A DNA stretch of 6,946 nt. Source: an uncultured Lachnospiraceae bacterium. Lineage in GTDB: Bacteria; Bacillota; Clostridia; Lachnospirales; Lachnospiraceae. Position numbers and translations under genes: made by a program. The notes below the pieces were generated by a model, which saw nothing but the letters and a program-made list of their open reading frames with translations, searched no databases and had not been told where the DNA came from. The DNA lies in the NCBI GenBank assembly GCA_902783305.1, contig CACZQU010000454.1, forward strand, positions 1 to 6,946, given 5' to 3'. Positions 4,678 to 6,946 of this stretch are shown here, in pieces. Numbering within the stretch: position 1 is the stretch's first letter; each line of letters starts with the position of its first letter.

Positions 4678-6946
4678 TTATTCCTCACGCTTCCGGGCTG
4701 CGCCGGCCAGAACAAACGCTATTGCCGCAGCGGCGAGGAGCATCAGGTACAGTCCCGGGTTGGTATCATCACCCGTGCTGACCGGCTGGACAGAATTCTG
4801 ACTGCCGGTGACATGCGGAACCGGTGTAGGTGTAGATGTAGCGCGTGCCGCCCCGGTCACTGCCGCTGTCGGCGTGGGAGTCTGTCCGGTAGCAACAGCG
4901 GTATTGATGATATTGACAACCGGATAATCCGTTGTGGTCACCGCCACCTGAGAATAATCCACGGATACGCTGTAGGTGATTCCACCCTGTGTGAAACCAT
5001 CCAGGTTGACCGGCTCGCCCTCCGAATTGGTTTCCGTAATATACAGCACCCTGAGTGCTTCAGCCTCCGAAGCGCCGGTGATATATACCGTCACCGTTCC
5101 CGTACCCGTCGTGGTACCGTTCATGGCAAGCTGTACCACGTTCTGGCTGACAACTGCCGTGCCGCCTGTCCCCGACGGAGCCAGATTTTCAAAACCGGGA
5201 TCGGTGAAAATACCGGCATAGAAGGTTCCGTTGCTTCTTGCCTCCACGCCGGTAGAGGTCTGAACCTTCTTGTTGATGGTGATCTGTCCTTCGTAGACGT
5301 TTCCCTCTTCCGGGAACACATTGGCGAAATCGGTGACGACGTCCGCTCCGTTCACGATCACTTCAAGACTTGTGTTTCCGCCTTCTGTGTAGGAAGGAGT
5401 GTAATCCTCGTCCTCCACGGGTGTCCCGTCGTCGTAAACCTCCGCCAGATAATAAACATCATCCTCCAGGTCGCTGATGACAGCCGTGGCGGAAGAACCG
5501 CCCTCGAATTCCATGCTCACCAGAGTGCCATCTACCATTGTCGTCAGCTCAGGATCGGCAAACAGGGCAATATTCGCGCTGTAGAACTCCACTTCATCGG
5601 AGGTCACCGGCTGGCGCTCTCCCTGAACCATACGGACAAGATTCTTGGTCACCGTCACGCTGTGGGAAGTGGAAGGACTGCCTCCTGCGGTATTGACGAT
5701 CTCGGACAATGCCTCGTCCGTGGTATCGACGTTCACGGCCCCGCCGCCCCTCACCGTGTAGGTGACACCGTCAAGGTCAAAGCTGCTGCCCAGTACAGTT
5801 CCCGTCTCATCGGTCTCCGCGACATATAAAGTCTGAGCGGCAGCATCCGGGGACGTGCCGTGCAGGTAAACATCCACATAGGAGGTGGTCATTGTCCCGC
5901 CGTTCATCGGCAGCTCGACAAGGTTCGAGCTGACAGCGGATGAAGGCTGTGTATAGCTTTCATCGTCAAAAATTCCGGCATAGAATACTTCGTCGCTCCC
6001 GTCCACGCCATCGAGAATTTTCGTTATGGCAAGACTTCCCCTGAAATAAAAGCCGCTGTCCGGAAGCTGGGAATAGATATTGTCAAGAGTCTCGCTCTGT
6101 GTATCACCTTCCGGAATCGGGGCAATCTCCATGCTTCCATATCCCAGAGTCGCATAATAGGCTGTAGCATATCCGTCGGTTTCCCTTGGATTTCCGTTTT
6201 CATCGACCTCAGCCAGGAAATACGTCGTATTGGCATTCAGATCATAAAAGGTCACGGTAGATACATTGCTGTCGGCGAAGGAGAAGGTACCGATGTCGCT
6301 GGCCAGGTTCATCAGTCCGTCATCACTGAAAAGTGCCGCATAGTAATTCTGGTTCTCTGCGAATACCGGAATATCCACATCCTGGTCAAACAGAAGATGC
6401 ATCGTCACGTTCAGATTCGCGTATCCGGTTTCCTCACCCGGGTCATCCTCGCCTTCTCCGGTGGGGAATTCATCCTCTCCGAGCTCGTCGTCTCCCTCGA
6501 CAAATACGTCCTCACCAAAGTCGGACTCCCCGACCTCCTGCGTGGCATTGGGATCCGTGCCGAAATCGCCTTCCTCCACCGGAATGCTGTTCAGGTCATC
6601 CTCGTCTGCAGCACCCACCGCACTGGTCTCGTCCCCAATACCATTGGTATTCTCAGGAACAGAGTCAAAGCCGAAATCTTCAGCCGGCGCGGCATCTGCC
6701 TCGGCAGACGGCTCTTCAGACGCTGCAGCAAAGTCAGACCACTCCTCGCTTCTTCCATTTGCCAGAGCTCCATCGGCGAGATATGTTCCCATTTCAGGAA
6801 GCAGGCGGGAAATCTCATTGATAACCTGCAAGGATGAAGGAAGGACGATAAATGTGTCCTCTTCCCCGGTATCGATCTCCTCGTCGAGTCCGTACTCTTC
6901 GCCGGAATCGCCGGCTTCATCGTACCCGTCCTCAGATCCCTCTTCC
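4678..6946 (-). CDS. Wall-anchored surface protein with four CnaB-like domains, C-terminal 755 residues (5' end beyond window)
   Basis: The frame is open to the window edge at 6945, so this is the C-terminal part of a larger exported protein; the TTG at 6829-6831 is not a credible start because it lacks a ribosome binding site. Fragment residues 1-31 and about 66-172 are Asp/Glu-rich linker. Four CnaB/SpaA-like beta domains follow in an A-B-A-B order (about 175-290, 302-420, 426-544, 550-683). Domains two to four keep the Lys-Glu-Asn set expected for an internal isopeptide bond (K309/E377/N418, K434/E502/N542, K559/E638/N681); the first has Met182 instead of Lys, with E246 and N289 present. 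A Thr/Pro stretch (TPTPTAAV, STPTPVP), a PVSTGDD motif, a hydrophobic segment and RKREE complete a sortase-type anchor. There are no cysteines and only five lysines. It is probably a stalk or adhesin. No pilin-type YPKN lysine motif is visible, so polymerisation is unlikely. Confidence 0.95.
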   Translation of the reverse strand, partial: EEGSEDGYDEAGDSGEEYGLDEEIDTGEEDTFIVLPSSLQVINEISRLLPEMGTYLADGALANGRSEEWSDFAAASEEPSAEADAAPAEDFGFDSVPENTNGIGDETSAVGAADEDDLNSIPVEEGDFGTDPNATQEVGESDFGEDVFVEGDDELGEDEFPTGEGEDDPGEETGYANLNVTMHLLFDQDVDIPVFAENQNYYAALFSDDGLMNLASDIGTFSFADSNVSTVTFYDLNANTTYFLAEVDENGNPRETDGYATAYYATLGYGSMEIAPIPEGDTQSETLDNIYSQLPDSGFYFRGSLAITKILDGVDGSDEVFYAGIFDDESYTQPSSAVSSNLVELPMNGGTMTTSYVDVYLHGTSPDAAAQTLYVAETDETGTVLGSSFDLDGVTYTVRGGGAVNVDTTDEALSEIVNTAGGSPSTSHSVTVTKNLVRMVQGERQPVTSDEVEFYSANIALFADPELTTMVDGTLVSMEFEGGSSATAVISDLEDDVYYLAEVYDDGTPVEDEDYTPSYTEGGNTSLEVIVNGADVVTDFANVFPEEGNVYEGQITINKKVQTSTGVEARSNGTFYAGIFTDPGFENLAPSGTGGTAVVSQNVVQLAMNGTTTGTGTVTVYITGASEAEALRVLYITETNSEGEPVNLDGFTQGGITYSVSVDYSQVAVTTTDYPVVNIINTAVATGQTPTPTAAVTGAARATSTPTPVPHVTGSQNSVQPVSTGDDTNPGLYLMLLAAAAIAFVLAGAARKREE
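4681..4785 (-). other. Sortase-type cell wall anchor tail
   Basis: The tail reads PVSTGDD, then a hydrophobic stretch GLYLMLLAAAAIAFVLAGAA and a charged end RKREE. Spacing and order match LPXTG-type anchors, but the motif lacks the leading Leu-Pro. TGD tails of this kind are common in Clostridia; which sortase class would process it cannot be read from the window. A Thr/Pro-rich segment (about 4786-4890) lies just before it. Confidence 0.75.
4897..5298 (-). repeat. CnaB-like domain B2
   Basis: The domain has QITINKKV (Lys559), TFYAGIFTDPGFENL, VVQLAMNGTTT, VTVYITGASEAEA, LYITETNSEGEP (Glu638) and VVNIINTA (Asn681). It is the closest relative of B1 and is the last folded domain before the Thr/Pro wall-spanning segment. 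Confidence 0.72.
5314..5670 (-). repeat. CnaB-like domain A2
   Basis: The domain has SVTVTKNLVR (Lys434), ANIALFADPELT, VYYLAEVYDDGTP (Glu502) and DFANVF (Asn542). The IALF/AALF and YxLAEVxxxGxP signatures make it the partner of A1. It retains the lysine that A1 lacks. Confidence 0.7.
5686..6042 (-). repeat. CnaB-like domain B1
   Basis: The domain has SLAITKIL (Lys309), VFYAGIFDDESY, NLVELPMNGGT, VDVYLHG, LYVAETDETG (Glu377) and EIVNTAG (Asn418). It pairs with B2, which shares FYAGIF, NVVQLAMNGTT and LYITETNSEG, and differs from the A type in the inserted ELPMNG/VYLHG strands. Confidence 0.7.
6076..6423 (-). repeat. CnaB-like domain A1 (isopeptide lysine replaced by Met)
   Basis: The first strand NLNVTMHLLF aligns with SLAITKIL, SVTVTKNL and QITINKKV of the other domains, placing Met182 (codon 6400-6402) at the lysine position. 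NYYAALFSDDG, TYFLAEVDENGNP (Glu246) and LDNIY (Asn289) match domain A2. No lysine exists anywhere in this domain. Confidence 0.65.

Noticed and set aside
4813..5829. Long plus-strand open frame (338 codons) opposite the C-terminal surface gene
   Set aside because: It is antisense to a clear CDS, has a basic, His/Arg/Cys-rich composition without domains, and no ribosome binding site or promoter.
6829..6831. TTG as the start of the C-terminal surface protein
   Set aside because: The frame stays open upstream to the window edge with the same acidic composition, there is no ribosome binding site, and no signal peptide follows.

Overview
The window looks like a chromosomal piece of a gut- or rumen-type Firmicute, most likely a Lachnospiraceae-like Clostridium relative. 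This is inferred from strong AGGAGG ribosome binding sites, sigma-A-type promoters, very large modular secreted proteins with acidic linkers, CnaB-like domains and a TGD-type wall-anchor tail, and an AAA-ATPase/PD-(D/E)XK protein of a kind that is multi-copy in these bacteria. All three genes lie on the minus strand; nothing convincing is coded on the plus strand.

Read in the direction of transcription (high to low coordinates): (1) 6946-4678 is the C-terminal 755 residues of a giant wall-anchored surface protein, open at the window edge. It has an acidic linker, four CnaB-like domains in an A-B-A-B order, a Thr/Pro wall-spanning stretch and a sortase-type tail. Its transcript ends at a strong intrinsic terminator (4576-4538). 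(2) 4537-4213 is non-coding; it holds a short 9-bp tandem repeat, inverted repeats and a good promoter (TTGAAA-17-TATACT). (3) 4212-2548 is a complete 554-residue AAA-ATPase-like protein with a C-terminal PD-(D/E)XK nuclease-type domain. (4) 2547-2122 is a long intergenic leader with hairpins, a candidate promoter, a 9-A tract, two identical palindromes and a possible 23-codon leader ORF. (5) 2121-1 is the N-terminal 707 residues of a second large secreted protein: signal peptide, acidic low-complexity segments, two copies of a repeated module and a further beta-rich module. It is open at the window start.

The two surface proteins are probably related cell-envelope adhesin-like or stalk proteins. 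The ATPase/nuclease sits between them as a separately promoted unit with visibly more A/T-rich sequence, so it looks like an inserted or accessory cassette rather than a partner of the surface proteins (inference).

The most striking observation is the lysine economy of the C-terminal surface fragment. It has only five lysines in 755 residues. Three sit exactly where CnaB domains place the isopeptide-forming lysine, and the first domain has methionine there, so it should not be able to form the bond.
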